This document shows, one piece after another, positions 1-13,190 of a stretch of 64,000 bases of DNA. The first letter of the stretch is position 1, and every line of letters begins with the position of its first letter. The notes under the pieces are model-generated. The model worked only from the letters and a program-made list of their open reading frames with translations. It was not told where the DNA came from and made no database searches. The DNA comes from Viscum album. Its lineage: Eukaryota; Streptophyta; Magnoliopsida; Santalales; Viscaceae. The stretch is taken from assembly GCA_963277665.1 (NCBI GenBank), contig OY728128.1:1862368988-1862432987 (forward strand). The letters run 5' to 3'. Both the position numbers and the translations under genes were made by a program.

Positions 1-2705
1 ATTTTTCATTACTTACATGGGATGTTACGAATATTGTCCAAAGCATTAATCTGAGATAAGTAATGACTATTAGTTCGCAATCAATCTAGGTAATGTAGTT
101 AAAGAATGTATATTTGAAGAAAAAAGAAAATGGATGTAAAATATTAAAACTATATTTCATAAAAAAAAATTCCTTTGAAAACCATTTAAAATATGTTTAT
201 TAATATAAAATTCATAATCTTGTTATAGAGGTGCATATTTATTTTATCTCTATATAATTTAAAAGAACACGTGATTTATCTTTTTGTAATGAATGTTGAG
301 AAAATAACATTCATAAAACATTAGAAATATTCATATAAACACCATTTTAATATTAATTGATAACATAAATTTTACTAAATAAATCATTGGAGTAAATAAA
401 AATTCTTTCATAAAACATAGTTAATAAATATGGACATATAAGAAAAATACAACTAATTAAATGTGAAATAAACTCGGTTTTTCATATAAACAAATCATTG
501 ATTTGTTCATGTAACAAAGAGATAAATAATTTTAATAATATATATAAATACATAAATATATAGTGTGTAAGAAATTTATTCTAGATTTTAGAGTATGAAT
601 TATTTTATTACTTTAACTAGAATGAAGGAAATCCCCAAAATAATGATAAAGTTAATAGATTCATAAATATTTCGTGGATTTTTAATTGTAACAGACTGAA
701 AAAATATACATTAATTTAACCATTAATCCTAATTAATGAATATTTATTAAATTTAAATACATCAAATATGTAGTATATACACAACATTAATGTGAACAGT
801 TTTATAATAAAAATTATATCGCAATGAAGTGTAAATTGAGATGAAATCCCTTAACTCAAACCTCCCTTTAGTTGAACATATTTTAAAGTCATGTATAATT
901 TTTTAAACATGTTATTAATTTTTAATAGAATAATGTTATTATTTATATTATCATATATAATCCAATTATATCATCTTATATCATTTTTTTAACTTTCATT
1001 TTTTTATTTTAATTATTTTGTGTGACAATTTCCTAATTTTCTCATCCATCCAATATTGTGTAAGTTCCGATTATTATTTCAAGGATACACATCCATCATA
1101 TCCATAATTATATTAATGTTATAATATCACATTTATTAATTATATAAATTTTAGGACTGTTCATGAATATATGACATTTAAGATGAATTACATTTCTCCA
1201 TGGAGACTGCAGGTCATATGTATGCATAAGCGACAATATTATACCCTCAATAGATGAATGGTTAAATAAGTTGTTGATATATTAATTTTTTTTTAAAAAA
1301 TATCATATCATAATTTTCATATATCTACATTTTCCACTATTATTTCTATCCTTGAAAGCCATTGATTTATAATAAATTTTATCTGTTTGTGAGGCGGTCA
1401 TCCACCATACAAGTGAGAGATGGTTATATTTCCCTTTTGATGCGGGAATAGATTGATACATATTATAATATTAACATTATAATATCTCAGTATATGATAT
1501 ATATTGGTTTGATTATATTAGATGTTATTTCAAATAATTGATTATGTTGAAAGAATAATTAAGAAAAAATGTCTTTTCAAAGACCATTAAATTCTCATAA
1601 AAATAACCTCTTTAATTTTTTTTATAAAGGGAATTTTTCATTGACTTTTGGGATGAAAATAACTTCAATAATGTGGATAATTATGTTGGTCTAATATTAT
1701 ATAAGTGTTTTGTTGAGAAAAATATATTTATAGGTGGAAATAAATAAAAAAAGGTGTTGCTTTTAAAATAGACTTGAGTTACACACTTGTAAATTTAAAA
1801 ATATTTTTCTATAAGGTTCTATCACATTTTAGGTAATTGAAACCAAAATATATCATATTAAATGTGTAAGTAGATAATGATGAAATAAAATGAACCAAAT
1901 GGGTTTTATCAAGATTGTAGGTTATTATTGGCCCTTATCATAATAGATTAACCCTTTAATACGCTCATTTTTACCTAATGTGTGATAGTTAATTTTTAAT
2001 GTTTTTATATTAATTATGAATAAAAATTATGTTGGAAATATTCTCTAATATTAATTTTTATTACTTATAAATTCGAATCAATTTTCTCAATTTCATTTCA
2101 TAGAAGGCATAAAATTTATTTCTAAAAATAAATCCATTAAATAGTGTTGACAAACGGGTTTTCTAGAAATGCATTTTACATGCATAAAATGATCTTATAT
2201 TAACTATGTGACATTTAATAATTATTTGATGGATTTAAATGAAGATTGGTAGGTTTATGAAATATGATATTAATTTAAATAATTCATCATTAAATATTAT
2301 TTTAACTAATTTAATTGGAAATATATTATGCCTTTTAAAAAAACAATTTTTCTAAAAAATACCAATTTTATTTCATAATTATCATTAATTTATTATTATC
2401 AATTTATAAGTTAATATATTATTACCTACATATATAATTATAAATTATTACTTAAAAATATGAGAATATCTCAAAAATAAATTTTTATTATTCATAAAAT
2501 TTATGCTTCAATGGAAAATTTCCAAAATTAATTTTATGATTATTTTAAGCAAATAAGATCCAAATAAATATTAAATAAAAATTATTATAATTTTTTCCAA
2601 TGAAATATTAAAATTTGAATTGTCTTATAATTATAATAAAATATATATTTCCACTACTATAATTGAGTATTATGTGTTACATTCTTTTATTTGATAAAAA
2701 TTACA
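1..2705 (-). repeat. 3' LTR of element A (left end outside window)
   Basis: The right boundary is placed at 2705, where the minus strand reads TGTAA just after a purine-rich GGA stretch; the same arrangement is seen at the LTR start of element E near 57053. The segment contains a stem-loop cassette at 1193-1236 and a TATA-like stretch near 1617-1630, both matched in the partner LTR at 7718-11121. A motif reading GAGATGAAATCCCTTA on the plus strand near 840-855 also occurs in the E LTRs near 53341 and 60555. The left boundary lies outside the window, so no target duplication can be tested. Confidence 0.7.
1193..1236 (-). repeat. Stem-loop cassette in A 3' LTR (degenerate)
   Basis: Minus strand GCATACATATGACCT then CAGTCTCCATGG: the D/E core with about five changes, in an otherwise unalignable setting. 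Confidence 0.6.
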
Positions 2706-3049
2706 TCCTTCAAATCTTTATTAAAACCACATTCTAAAACAATAACAATGCTTATTAGGAATAAAAATATATGGTTCCCAGGTTTCTTATTGTATTTTAG
2801 GGTTTCCGTAATTTAGATTTACTATTTGAGTCATATTATTCAACATTAATTTTTTTGGTATCGAGAGGATTTATAGGATCACCACAAAAATTTAGATCAA
2901 TTTCAAATTATATTTCATCAAAGGTGGGAACATATGTTGGGTATAAAATGTACTTCATTAAGAATGATATATCAAACAAATCATATTCGCTATATGGGGT
3001 TTGGGGAATTACCGTTTAGTAAAACAAATTCCAATCCATTCCAAATTTT

Positions 3050-4110
3050 ATAAGGGTTTGGTGTATAGAGGAATTAGTTTTCCTTTCATTCAAGACTATA
3101 TAATACCCATCCAAAGAGAAAATTTCATGAAACTTTATTCTACCATATGAAATTTATAATATTTCCTCTTGTTATCAGAATAAATATATACCTTCTATTA
3201 GATACATTAATATGATCTTGAACAGTCTTTACCCTTTTCATTATTTCCACAACAAGTTTTGGGTTTACATTCATCCTTGCAATGTCTTCATTCAACCAAG
3301 TTCGAGTATGAAAACACTTAATGTATAATCCTTTATATAGTGCAATTTGAATAATTGAATAGATTCTATTATTATTAGAAAACTCTGACAATGATATATA
3401 GTGATCCCATGTACCTATAAAGTCATGTGATCATGATATCAACAATTACATTAATTTTTGATTTTTAATTTTTTATATAGCATTAGTTTGAGAATGATAT
3501 GTGGATATCTAAAAAAGGTTTTTATCAAGATAATTATAGAGAACCATCAGTAATTTTAATTTAATTTTAGAATCATGGTCATACATAATTGAATTTGTCA
3601 TTCCCTAAAGAATTAAAAATTAATTAATATAAAAACTCATGAAGCTCTTAGTATGTTAATATTCATTTAAATTAATGAGATGTTAAGATTATTTTACTTG
3701 AACAACAAAAACCCATATCAAATAATTATTATTATGTTTCTTTCTATGTCTTATAAAAAATTCCATATTAATGTCTTCTAATTTTTACATAGGAAAATGA
3801 ATTAGTTTAATGAATATTCTATGATTGTGTATCCACGTCATCACATGTTTATTAAAAAATAAGAATGATATGTAATATGAAATGTTCCGCCACTTATTAT
3901 CCCCTAAAAAATTGTTCCCACATATTCCAATACATGTTTCCTCTACCAATATGTATTGAGAAATACAAGATCTGACAAAAATCAAACAATTTAATTTATA
4001 GACCATGTATTGAAAGTACACAGTGTCATTCAAAAAAATTTGACACCATATTCAAAATTGAATTATGTCAATTTCCCATCATTGGCTTCATTAATTTTCT
4101 TTTAAAGTTT
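3050..4110 (-). pseudogene. Integrase relic of element A
   Basis: Integrase would insert the cDNA copy into the genome. A minus-strand frame at 3785-4033 keeps a block ending WIHNHRIFIKLIHFPM, which lines up with the plant gypsy integrase core block around 'WVIVDRLTKSAHF', preceded by KWRNIS in the place of the usual WEHI motif. A second frame at 3140-3391 matches the integrase C-terminal part: a block around ALYKGLY corresponds to the family's 'APFEALYG' stretch, and further on a QDHI...NRR...GNII block corresponds to 'RQKSYAD..R....F.VGD'. The acidic catalytic triad is not recognisable and stops separate the blocks. It sits last in pol and directly before the LTR, as expected. Confidence 0.72.
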
Positions 4111-4399
4111 ATCATCTTTTAATTTGGAAACGTTAATTATTTCCAAAAAAAACATGGTTCCACAATATTTCGAAAAGGGAGGCATTTTTTCCTTTTATTA
4201 CGGATTACATATATATCTTTAATAAATCCTTGAATATAGTATCCCACTTAATTATCATTTGGATAGAAAAATTATGGTCATTCATACTAAATTAAATTGA
4301 TACCTTATTTTTCTTCCCTATGTGGTATTGTGTTGAGAACTCATAATCATTCAGTAGATCGAACCATAAAATTTATATTATATTTGATATATTACTAAA

Positions 4400-4640
4400 A
4401 AAATTTGTTTTTTATATTATTAATATATTTGTATATCTCAAATCATTAACAATATAGATATTGACTTCAAATCTTCAATGCAATTATTATAGCTTCTAAC
4501 TCAAGATATATGGTTGGATTTTTTATTCTTGATTCTTTTACTTCCTTGATTCATACACAATAAAATTATAATTCTTAAAAAGGAAAACCCAATCCCCCTG
4601 TTGAATACATCACTATATATAATATTCCCACAATTTTGTT
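4400..4640 (-). pseudogene. RNase H relic of element A
   Basis: RNase H degrades the RNA strand during reverse transcription. On the minus strand a short readable stretch gives YLELEAIIIALKI, which matches the family's 'DLELAAVVFALKIW' helix, and an upstream stretch with GGLG fits the 'EGLGCVL' turn. The relic lies between the RT block and the integrase blocks, in correct Ty3/gypsy order. Several stops interrupt it and the acidic active-site residues cannot be assigned. It is called mainly from the one helix plus position. Confidence 0.6.
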
Positions 4641-4889
4641 ATCAAAGATTTAAAATTAATGAATTGAACATTCTCTCATTCAATTTTTCCAAATCATTCT
4701 TTATATTAATATTCTTCCTATGAATTTATCTTTTTATGGGTATCCCTTTATAACTGTAAGCCAATCTAGAAAAGTTTAAACAAATCATCGATAATAACAT
4801 TAAAAGAATGTTAATATATAAACCACAGTTATATTCATTAGTATTGTCTATTCTATAAATTCTATTGTCTTTATATGATCAACTAACAT

Positions 4890-5600
4890 TCAATCTATTA
4901 AGATAACATGTCCACGAAAAGAAACTTCATGAAGCCATAATTTACACATTCTAATTTTATAATATATGTGATTTCCACTTAGCATATTAAGAATGATTGT
5001 AATCTGATTATCACATCCTACATATATTTTAGAATAGACCAAAATAACATTACTAGATACTAGAATGAAGTTATCATGAAATTCCTTGAATAGACTGTAA
5101 ATTAGATCCATACTATTTGATTATGTGTTATCCAATCCAAATGGAATTTCTGTAAACTCATTATTTTAATACCTCATTCATAATGTTGTCTTAATAATGT
5201 ATTCATTCCATACTTTTATTAGATGGTTCTCGCAGTGACTGTAAATTTACAAAATTTATTGAGCCATATTAATTTGACTGAATAAGTCATAAATGAATGG
5301 TAGAGTATTATTACTCCTTATCATAGTGACATGGATTTCACTATAATGACTAAATTTCCAAAAGGATCCATATTTCTTTTTAAAGAAAACAACTTGGTAT
5401 CACTATAGTAAAACAATAGGTAGAACAAATATCCAATCACACAACTCCTCTTATTGACTCTTAAATTCTAATAATTCTGGATGATAAATTTTATATAGAG
5501 TTCACGAAATTGGGTTTTCATTAGGTATTAAATCATGATAAAACTGAACTATACAATCTGATGGATCTCTAGGTAATTCCTCAAGAAATTCATTAATGAG
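4890..5600 (-). pseudogene. Reverse transcriptase relic of element A
   Basis: RT copies element RNA into DNA. A frame at 4890-5111 reads MDLIYSLFKEF near its start and ILVYSK in the middle, then LWLHEVSFRGHVILID; these align with the RT fingers-palm blocks of plant gypsy elements ('FMDLMN.VF', 'DDILVYSK', 'FWL.EVSFLGHVIS'). The two catalytic aspartates before ILVYSK are replaced by Ser-Asn-Val, so the polymerase centre is lost. Upstream (to about 5600) a separate frame reads INEFLEELPRDPSD, matching the 'F.EELPGLPP' linker before RT. Frameshifts separate these parts. Identification is firm; activity is excluded. Confidence 0.85.
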
Positions 5601-5689
5601 TTATTTTCAAATAGGCACATCCCAAATTGGAATATTATATTTTAATTTAGTATATATTTTCTTTTTCAATGAGAGTATCATTCAAATGA

Positions 5690-6040
5690 TCTACTATTAT
5701 TGAATATTGACATAAGCCAGATTTTGTGGACTCATCTCTAAAGATACGAAATTCTACATCTTCATCACAAATAAAATGTCCCTCTCCTTGCAATTATTTT
5801 TTTCATCATATTATAAATTCCAATCTATTCCTTGTATTATATAAAATAGAATCCCATGTATATGGATAAAGTTAAAAAATGTTGAACCCCTATGTGTCAT
5901 AATGGTGACTTCTTGACATATCCTTCTTTTACGAAGATTAACACTTGGGGTATCGATAGAAAACTTCCATCTTATGGTTTTAGGGGAAAATATAATTTTT
6001 TTGAAAACATGAAAGGTAAAAAAGATTGTAAAGATCATGA
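5690..6040 (-). pseudogene. Aspartic protease relic of element A
   Basis: A minus-strand frame at 5811-6038 carries the second half of a retropepsin-like domain: SIDTPS..., then CQEVTI...RGSTFF, and a closing ILFYIIQGIDW that aligns with the plant gypsy protease ending '..FDVILGMDWL'. The catalytic DSG/DTG motif upstream was not found. Just downstream (about 5690-5760) a stretch reading VEFRIFRDE matches the linker that follows protease in this family. The enzyme would mature the GAG-POL polyprotein. It lies between the GAG and RT relics, as expected. Confidence 0.75.
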
Positions 6041-6149
6041 ATCAAATATTTAATTTTCTAAATAAGAATCAAATAATAAAATACCCACCTCTAAAACATT
6101 AAAAACATCCACCTCATCTATTGTGATTTCATTAGTTTAACATTCTTCT

Positions 6150-7556
6150 ATCAACCACTTTTTAAGTATGTTCCATTAACTATTGTGGAATTAGTGTATT
6201 TAATTCTCCATTTATCTACTATTGATTTGTAATAAATCATTTATTTATCTCATTAATTGAATTAATAATACACATGATCCCTATTACTGAACTTGTAATA
6301 ATCTCTCATTCCCTTCACACTTTTTGATATATGTTTCTTCTCAAACTTTTAACGTGATGGTAATTGATTCACTGTACTATTCATCATTGACATGTGGCCT
6401 TTCTATTTTTTCCTAGATGACCACTTATTCTCTATATTCCCCATGAATATATAGGATATTGGAAATTACATAATTTTGGATGGGAAATAAAAATATTTAT
6501 TCATTTGATGAAAAAGCATGTCAAACCATCACAATAAATATAGATGGAAAAATTCCATCAATGAAATAGATCATCTTATATTCCGTATTGAATATATAAT
6601 TTGTAGAATATCTAAATTGTATTTAAAATTGATCTTCATTCTTTGTGACAATTTTTATCTTTATGTCTATGATATTTCTTATAATTTTGTTTAATTGATC
6701 ATGAAGGAAATATTTATCAAATAATGTTTCATTAAAAGATCTATATTCCATGTTTTATATTTCATTTTCCACCCTATTATTTTAGATCAATGGACACATT
6801 GATCAATATCTCCTTTGATACATTATATTATATGTATAAAATTATCCTTTTCATCACATTCCAAATAGGTAAATAACTTTTCAAGGGACATAATATTGTT
6901 CCCATCTACCATTGGATTAGTAATACATTTAAATGATTGGTGTTTCTATCACATAAAGATATCAAACATTAGATAATAATGGTTTAGAATAATATGTATC
7001 ACTATTATTGAATGGTTATTTTTTATAACCTGATTATGCAACCCTAATACAGAAATGATATGATCATTTTGAATATATTCTATATTGGTTTTCTTAGTAG
7101 GGAAAATTTTACATTGAACACAAGTATTGATACCATTCTTTTAGATACAAATAATTAAAAATTATATAAAATGTATTACCTCATGAAATTGTGAAATTTA
7201 AATCAAAAAATATAATTATATATATTGTGTAATAATTTACATAAATGTAATATTTTTTCACTCTTAATCATATAATCGCAAACATGGTTTCATTTGGAAT
7301 ACATTTAAATCATAAAAATATTTTTATTTTACTCTAAATGGTTTTCTATGAAAATTATAGTTAAATTAAGAATATTCCACATGAGCGTTAAACTAGGTGT
7401 TTATTATGGAATGTTTTTTACACTAGGCGGTGATCGATTTAATTCCAAATGCACCCATGTTAGAATTATTAGCCTATGGTACAACAATTCCAGAACCAAG
7501 TCCCCTTATAAAATCTATTAAGTGTTGTATTTCAAGTAAATACCAAATAATATATA
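6150..7556 (-). pseudogene. GAG relic of element A with zinc-knuckle remnants
   Basis: GAG forms the virus-like particle and binds element RNA. The zinc-knuckle area survives on the minus strand at 6265-6354: one frame reads FEKKHISKS, then DYYKFSNRDHVYY. These align with the knuckles of element E, with several cysteines changed to Phe, Ser or Tyr. The likely start is next to a conserved TTTTAGTAA stretch (about 7561-7569), which in E directly precedes the GAG start. The knuckles therefore lie about 400 codons downstream of the start, long enough for a capsid domain. That is the key contrast with the short frames of D, E and F. The N-terminal and capsid parts are too eroded to read. Confidence 0.55.
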
Positions 7557-7698
7557 CCTTACTAAAATATGGGTTCTCATTCCACAATTTGACATATCCG
7601 TCAAGTACATCATTGAGTAATATTCTTAAATGTGTGTTTTCCTAAATCTAGTTCTTAAAGATTCTAGGAAATATTTTCTCACAAAAACTATTACAACC

Positions 7699-7717
7699 CA
7701 GACTCTAATATACCAAA
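7699..7717 (-). promoter_or_regulatory. Primer-binding-site relic of element A
   Basis: The minus strand reads TTGGTATATTAGAGTCTG here. This is a decayed form of TTGGTATCAGAGG found at the same position in D and E, matching the 3' end of plant initiator-Met tRNA. Confidence 0.6.
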
Positions 7718-10700
7718 TTCAATATATACATTATTAAATTAGTATAGATAAATGTTTTTATCTTTATGGGATGATCGATTTCTCATTTCCGAAGAATGAT
7801 ATACGTTCTTGATACCCATTTTACATTGGGAGTAGAATATAAAAAAACTATATAAAATTGATGGCATCATTGAAACACCTTAACAAAATTCATGTTCATA
7901 TCCAAGGGAAAGAAAATAAAATAAGGGTATCATCAAATACTAAGCAATAGTTATATTTAGTGGATTATATCATTATTAAATAAGGAATAATCAATACTGA
8001 AAGGTCGATAGCTATTGACACATGACATTTAACCAATAACATTAGAAAAAAACTGAATCCATGGATATAATCAATGTTACAATCTCACAAATAATAAATA
8101 TTGAATTATTAATGAATGAAATGATTTATATTTGATGATGTGATATTACATATCATGTTATCTATGTAATTAGTAAAATGACAGAAAATTTAAATATAGA
8201 GGTAAAATATATTAAATATAGCCAAATAATATGTCTCATTAGACTATTTGATGCATCAAGGGGATATATAATTTTTATCCCAAGATACCATTACATATAA
8301 ATATAATTCCACTAATATTTTATAATAAACATAATTGATTAAAAATTTGTATTTTTAATAATTGTTTGTATTGGATAATGATTTTAAAATATCAATATTT
8401 TCCAAGTCAATAATAATAAAATAAAATTACCATATATTGAAATGATATGATTTTTAAGAAATATGAATATACGTGATAAAAATTTAGATATTTAAGGTAA
8501 ATTAAATTCTTATTGATGATTATTATGTGAATGTTTTAAGAGGGGATAATTGAAAAACAATTATTTAGATATAAAATATTACAATTGAGTCAAAAGTAAT
8601 ATAGATTTCATAATGAAAAATTAATTTAATATAATTAAATAGATATAAGTGATATAGTAAAATAACGTTTCATGAAATCTTTTTCATTGGTAAAACATTT
8701 TGATGTTTTAAAATAACCAAATTTCATAAAATTGGTTACGAGGAAGGGTAGTTCTGTTATAATTGTCTACATTAAAAAATATTAATTTTGACTTTTTATA
8801 AAGACATTAGAAAATTTCCCTTTAATGGAAAAATGTTATAATTTCATGATATTTTTTACACTTAATGAAGAAAATATATAATTAATAAATTATTTTATTG
8901 AATAAAATGATTTTTTACAATAATTTTATAAAACATGGAAATGGAAGTAAATCATTTCCAATTAGAAGTGAGATGATATAAGTTTTTCATTTAAATATTT
9001 ATTAACGTAATTGAAGTAAAAAAGAGATAAATGGTTGGAAAAAATACATGATTTCCTTAAATATAATATTTAGAAATAAATTATTCAATTGTATAAGGTA
9101 AAAATGATAATATAACTTCAATGATAAAAAATTAAATCCCAAAAGATAGTAAGATTGTAAAATTTATTATTACTTCATTGCTCAATTTTAAATTTTAACC
9201 ACTTGAAAGAATATAACTTAATAAAAAAATTATTCAAAATTATTTTATATTTATTATTTATTAATACATATAGTATTATATATATACCCGAAAAAAAATT
9301 TAATTAGTGCATAATAAAAAAATTATGACATAATGAATTGTAAATTGAGATGAATTCCTTTACCTGTCACTTCTATTTTGATGAACATGATTAAACCACA
9401 TATCTAATTATTTAAAAACTGTTATTAAATTATGAAAAAACTAGATTGTTATTTATAGTATCATATTTGTTTCTTTGATTACATATTATTACCTATTATT
9501 CAATAATCTTCTATTATTACAAATTTTTGGTGTTACTTTCCTTTTTTTCACATACTTGTTTTATCATGGATGTTCTTGTTATTTTGTATATGAAAAATAT
9601 AAATAATCTATATAATTATTTTAATTAAATAAATAACACATTATTAATTATATTTATTTTTATAACTCTTCATCAATGTTCTACATTTAAAATAAACCAC
9701 ATCGCTTCGTGGAGATGGTAAGTCATACATACGCTTGAGTAATGATATCCTTCCACTAATGGATTAAAGGGTAAGTATATTAAGGATATTTTAATTTCAT
9801 AAATTAAATATAATGTCATAATCATCATATAAATTCATGATTTCTATAATTATCACTATCCAAGTGTGTTGGTGTTTGAAAATAAATAGCAACTATTCAT
9901 AATGTTGTAGTCCTTTGTAAACATTAATAATGGATTTGTTTCCAATTTTATTATAAAGGAGATGGATAAACATTATTTTATACATAAATAAAATAAAATT
10001 ATATGTAATATATTGATTATATTTTAATTTAACTATTAATATTTAATTAATTGTCATAAATGAGGATGTAAAATTTAAAAAACAGAGTGAAGACCATTAA
10101 TTTGAAATTGAAAAACCTGATTTTGATCAATTATTATCAACCATATAATTCATATTTTCAGAAAACAATATTACTAGATTATATATAATTATTTTAATAA
10201 TGGAATTTTGTAGGTTTTGGTCATTCTAAATTGAACATGAGGTGTGAATAATTGATGGGATGGGTTTTTCTATTATAAGTGAGGTGATTGGAACAAATTT
10301 TTTCAAAAGTTATTCAATACATTCATGTCACTTTCATGGTCATATTTCTACCAAATGGATAATATTATTATGTAACAAGGGTAATTTTGAAATATTTCCA
10401 AAAATTGTATTTCAAAAAAAATTCCATTTTGATCATTATCTTAATGGATTAACTGCTGATAAACTTGTTTTTACCGTAACTGTGGTATTAAATATTTTGT
10501 TTTTATACTATTTATTACAAAAATATTCAAATTTCAAATTTTACATAATATTAATTTTTATTATTAAAAATATGGAATCCATTTCATAAAATTCATTTCT
10601 TTTATTTAATATAAAAATAAACACGTAAATTAGTTCGAAAAATGTATATTTGGTAAATAATTTTTTCAAGCATATAATGATATTTTATAAACATTATGAC

Positions 10701-11121
10701 GTGTAAAAACAGTTTAGAAGTTTATTTGTTAATATAGTTTTATTTTTTATATATAAATTTCATTTAAATCATTCTTAATCAAAAATTATTTTAATAAATT
10801 AAAATTCGTAGACATTATTCCTTTTTAAACAAAAATAGTTTTATGAAAAATAGTTTCTTAAAAAATACCATGATTACATCAAAATGATATTATCATTATT
10901 TATATAAAATTTATTTTTAATAAATTGGTAATTATAAATAATATAATACATTATTTATAATAAATTTTGTAATAGATAAATATAACAGTTTTTATCACAT
11001 AATCTTTTTTCTGAGGGAAAATTTCAAAACATAATTGTAGGGTTATGTAATCCAAGTGAGTTCAAAATACACATGGATCATATCAATTTTTTTTTATTCC
11101 AAGAAAAATATAAAATCTACA
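7718..11121 (-). repeat. 5' LTR of element A
   Basis: This is the partner of the LTR at 1-2705. Shared landmarks are the stem-loop cassette at 9700-9740, a TATA-like AT-rich stretch near 9945-9957, the GAGATGAATTCC motif near 9349, and an alignable block near 10840 (TTAAAAAATACCA). The left boundary abuts the primer-binding-site relic. The right boundary is set at TGTAGATT on the minus strand near 11121, the best counterpart of the other LTR's start, and is uncertain by tens of bases. A 109-codon plus-strand open frame at 10260-10589 lies inside it and shows no recognisable motif. Confidence 0.68.
9700..9740 (-). repeat. Stem-loop cassette in A 5' LTR
   Basis: Minus strand AAGCGTATGTATGACTTACC then ATCTCCACGAAGCG; the arms CAAGCGT/ACGAAGCG are degenerate but the core is clear. 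Confidence 0.62.
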
Positions 11122-13190
11122 TTTTTTAATGTTTTATTAAAAATATATTGTTAACTTATTGTAATCGAGGCTATAGTGTTACTATAGCTCCCCCAAACAC
11201 AAATTCTTCACTATACACACAAAAGTTTTGTGGAATATATTGATGATTCATAGTAAAATTATGCCTTTCTAGAGTTATAATAGATGTTTTAGTTTCACAC
11301 AAATATATTAAAAAAATAGGAAACCAATATGTGATACATCTTTAGGACAATTTATTTAGAAACAATAGATATCAATCAGCCATAATGAGTCTTTAATAAT
11401 ATTCAAGAACAGCTACTTAGTTAAAATTGATATATTGTTGATCTTATTTACACTCGAATATGAAATCATTGGATAGTCAATAACAATCAGATGATAATCA
11501 TCATCATAGATATTCAGATTTATATTTTCTTAATTTATCATATATTTTTTTCTATCCCAAATATATATTTTATAATATCACTTCTTTTTGTAATATCACA
11601 AAATTATAGAAACCCAATATTAATGGAATTAATTTAACTCAATGAAAATTTTTTCCATGTCAACATTTTCCAATAATGTTAATTAAATTTATATAATATG
11701 ATATCTTTTAGTTACTCTTTTGGTTATTTTCAAAAATAGGGACTACATTCTACTTAATATTTTCCACTTTTTATAATTTATACTGTAAAGTGAAACACAA
11801 CTTCAAATCATTTGGTTTCTCACCTACTCAACGATACTCAACTATATAAACTCCTAAAACCTCTCTAAAATTAAGGAATAATTCAATAATTGTGAATTTT
11901 TGAATTCCCCAAATTGCATTCACTTCATCCTTATTGAAAAAAATATTAACTTATTAATTTTTTATATTTAAAAATATGTGGAAAAATATCCAACAATAAA
12001 CTTAAATAACCCATTAATGAGTATATTTATTCTCAAAAACTAACCTAGAATCAATGCCACATCATAGATCTCTGAAAATTTGATTTTAAGAATAGAGAAC
12101 CATCATCACAGTGACATCCTATATCTAATTTATTAATGTTAATCATTAATATATTCCATCCACAGAAACAATTCTTGATATAAATCAGCATTTAATATAA
12201 AATAGATATAATCAATAATCATTTTTCTTTTATTCATACATAAAACTGGTAGGATTAAAAATTAAATGTGTTTTCAACTCAATTTATGTCAAATTTATCA
12301 TTATAAGGTTTAGTATCATTAGGAAATAAAATTCCATGTAACACTCAATTTCAAAAACAAATCACCCATAAAGTGTTTCCATGTATATGCTCAACCGTAA
12401 GAAAACAACATCATGTGATGACAAAAAATATTAGAATTAATGGTGTTAGTTAATCTCATGTTGTAACTGAGAGACAACTAGATGATATAATTGATTAAAT
12501 TTTATTCTCGATTAACCGAGCATTCATAAAAAACGACTACATGAATGTTTCAAGAGGCCAAACTCTCATTCTAATCTGCTAAAAAACCATCTAGTTGGTT
12601 GCATGAAAAAATAGTGTGGCCTCATGAAACATTCCCCAATTTTCCAAAAAAATTATTGACTAAAAATTGAGGTAAACATGTAACCATGAGTGAATTGGAC
12701 ACATGAACAACTTATTGACCACGTGAAACACTATGATTTATCACACAAGAAAAATAATTTGATATATAAAAATTATCATTGTGATTATAGGACAGATTTA
12801 GTAACATATTGAAATGGGTAATATTATCTTAAGAAAATTTAAAATACTAAAAAATCTATTCAAAATAATGCATGTTCACTATAGGGCCTCAAGGGGATCT
12901 CCCAATATGCCAGAGTTTTTCTGACATGCATTTTTTGTCTAACTTGAAACGTGCGAATATTATATTCTAATTGTTAAATAAATGAAACATTATATGTCAA
13001 CATATGAATAGTCCAAATAGTAATAAGTAATAATAAATGAAGGACCATTCCTCCCATAAGAAAATACCTAAATTGTGAAAGTGGTCTTAAACCCTAATAA
13101 TAATTATGACATGCCATGAACATATCATCTCCTAATAAAAACCCCTATAATAAAGACACACTGAATGCCCCCAAATGGGTCCTAACATTA
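11122..13190. other. Unassigned A+T-rich spacer between elements A and B
   Basis: No gene, RNA or clear transposon domain was recognised. Near 12530-12735 three loosely similar phrases occur (CTACATGAATG, CCTCATGAAAC, CCACGTGAAAC), which may be a decayed repeat or chance. This could be old target DNA or a transposon too eroded to read. Confidence 0.4.

Larger units (their letters stand above)
1..11121 (-). mobile_element. Element A: decayed pol-containing Ty3/gypsy LTR retrotransposon, truncated by window edge
   Basis: Read on the minus strand, this stretch has an LTR (7718-11121), a primer-binding-site relic, GAG, protease, RT, RNase H and integrase relics in that order, then a second LTR cut by the window edge (1-2705). 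The domain order RT-RNase H-integrase is diagnostic of Ty3/gypsy rather than Ty1/copia. The two LTRs align at an offset of about 8.4-8.5 kb, for example around 2335 and 10840, around 850 and 9340, and at the stem-loop cassettes near 1193 and 9700. Every reading frame carries stops and frameshifts, so the element is long dead. Its LTRs share motifs with those of elements D and E, which makes it the best candidate in the window for their autonomous relative (inference). Boundaries are approximate because the sequence is much eroded. Confidence 0.8.

Noticed and set aside
10260..10589. 109-codon plus-strand open frame
   Set aside because: It lies inside the 5' LTR of A on the opposite strand and has no recognisable domain or codon bias; long frames occur by chance in such sequence.
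12530..12735. Repeats of the form ACATGAA/CACGTGAAAC
   Set aside because: Only three loose matches at irregular spacing; not enough to call a repeat array.
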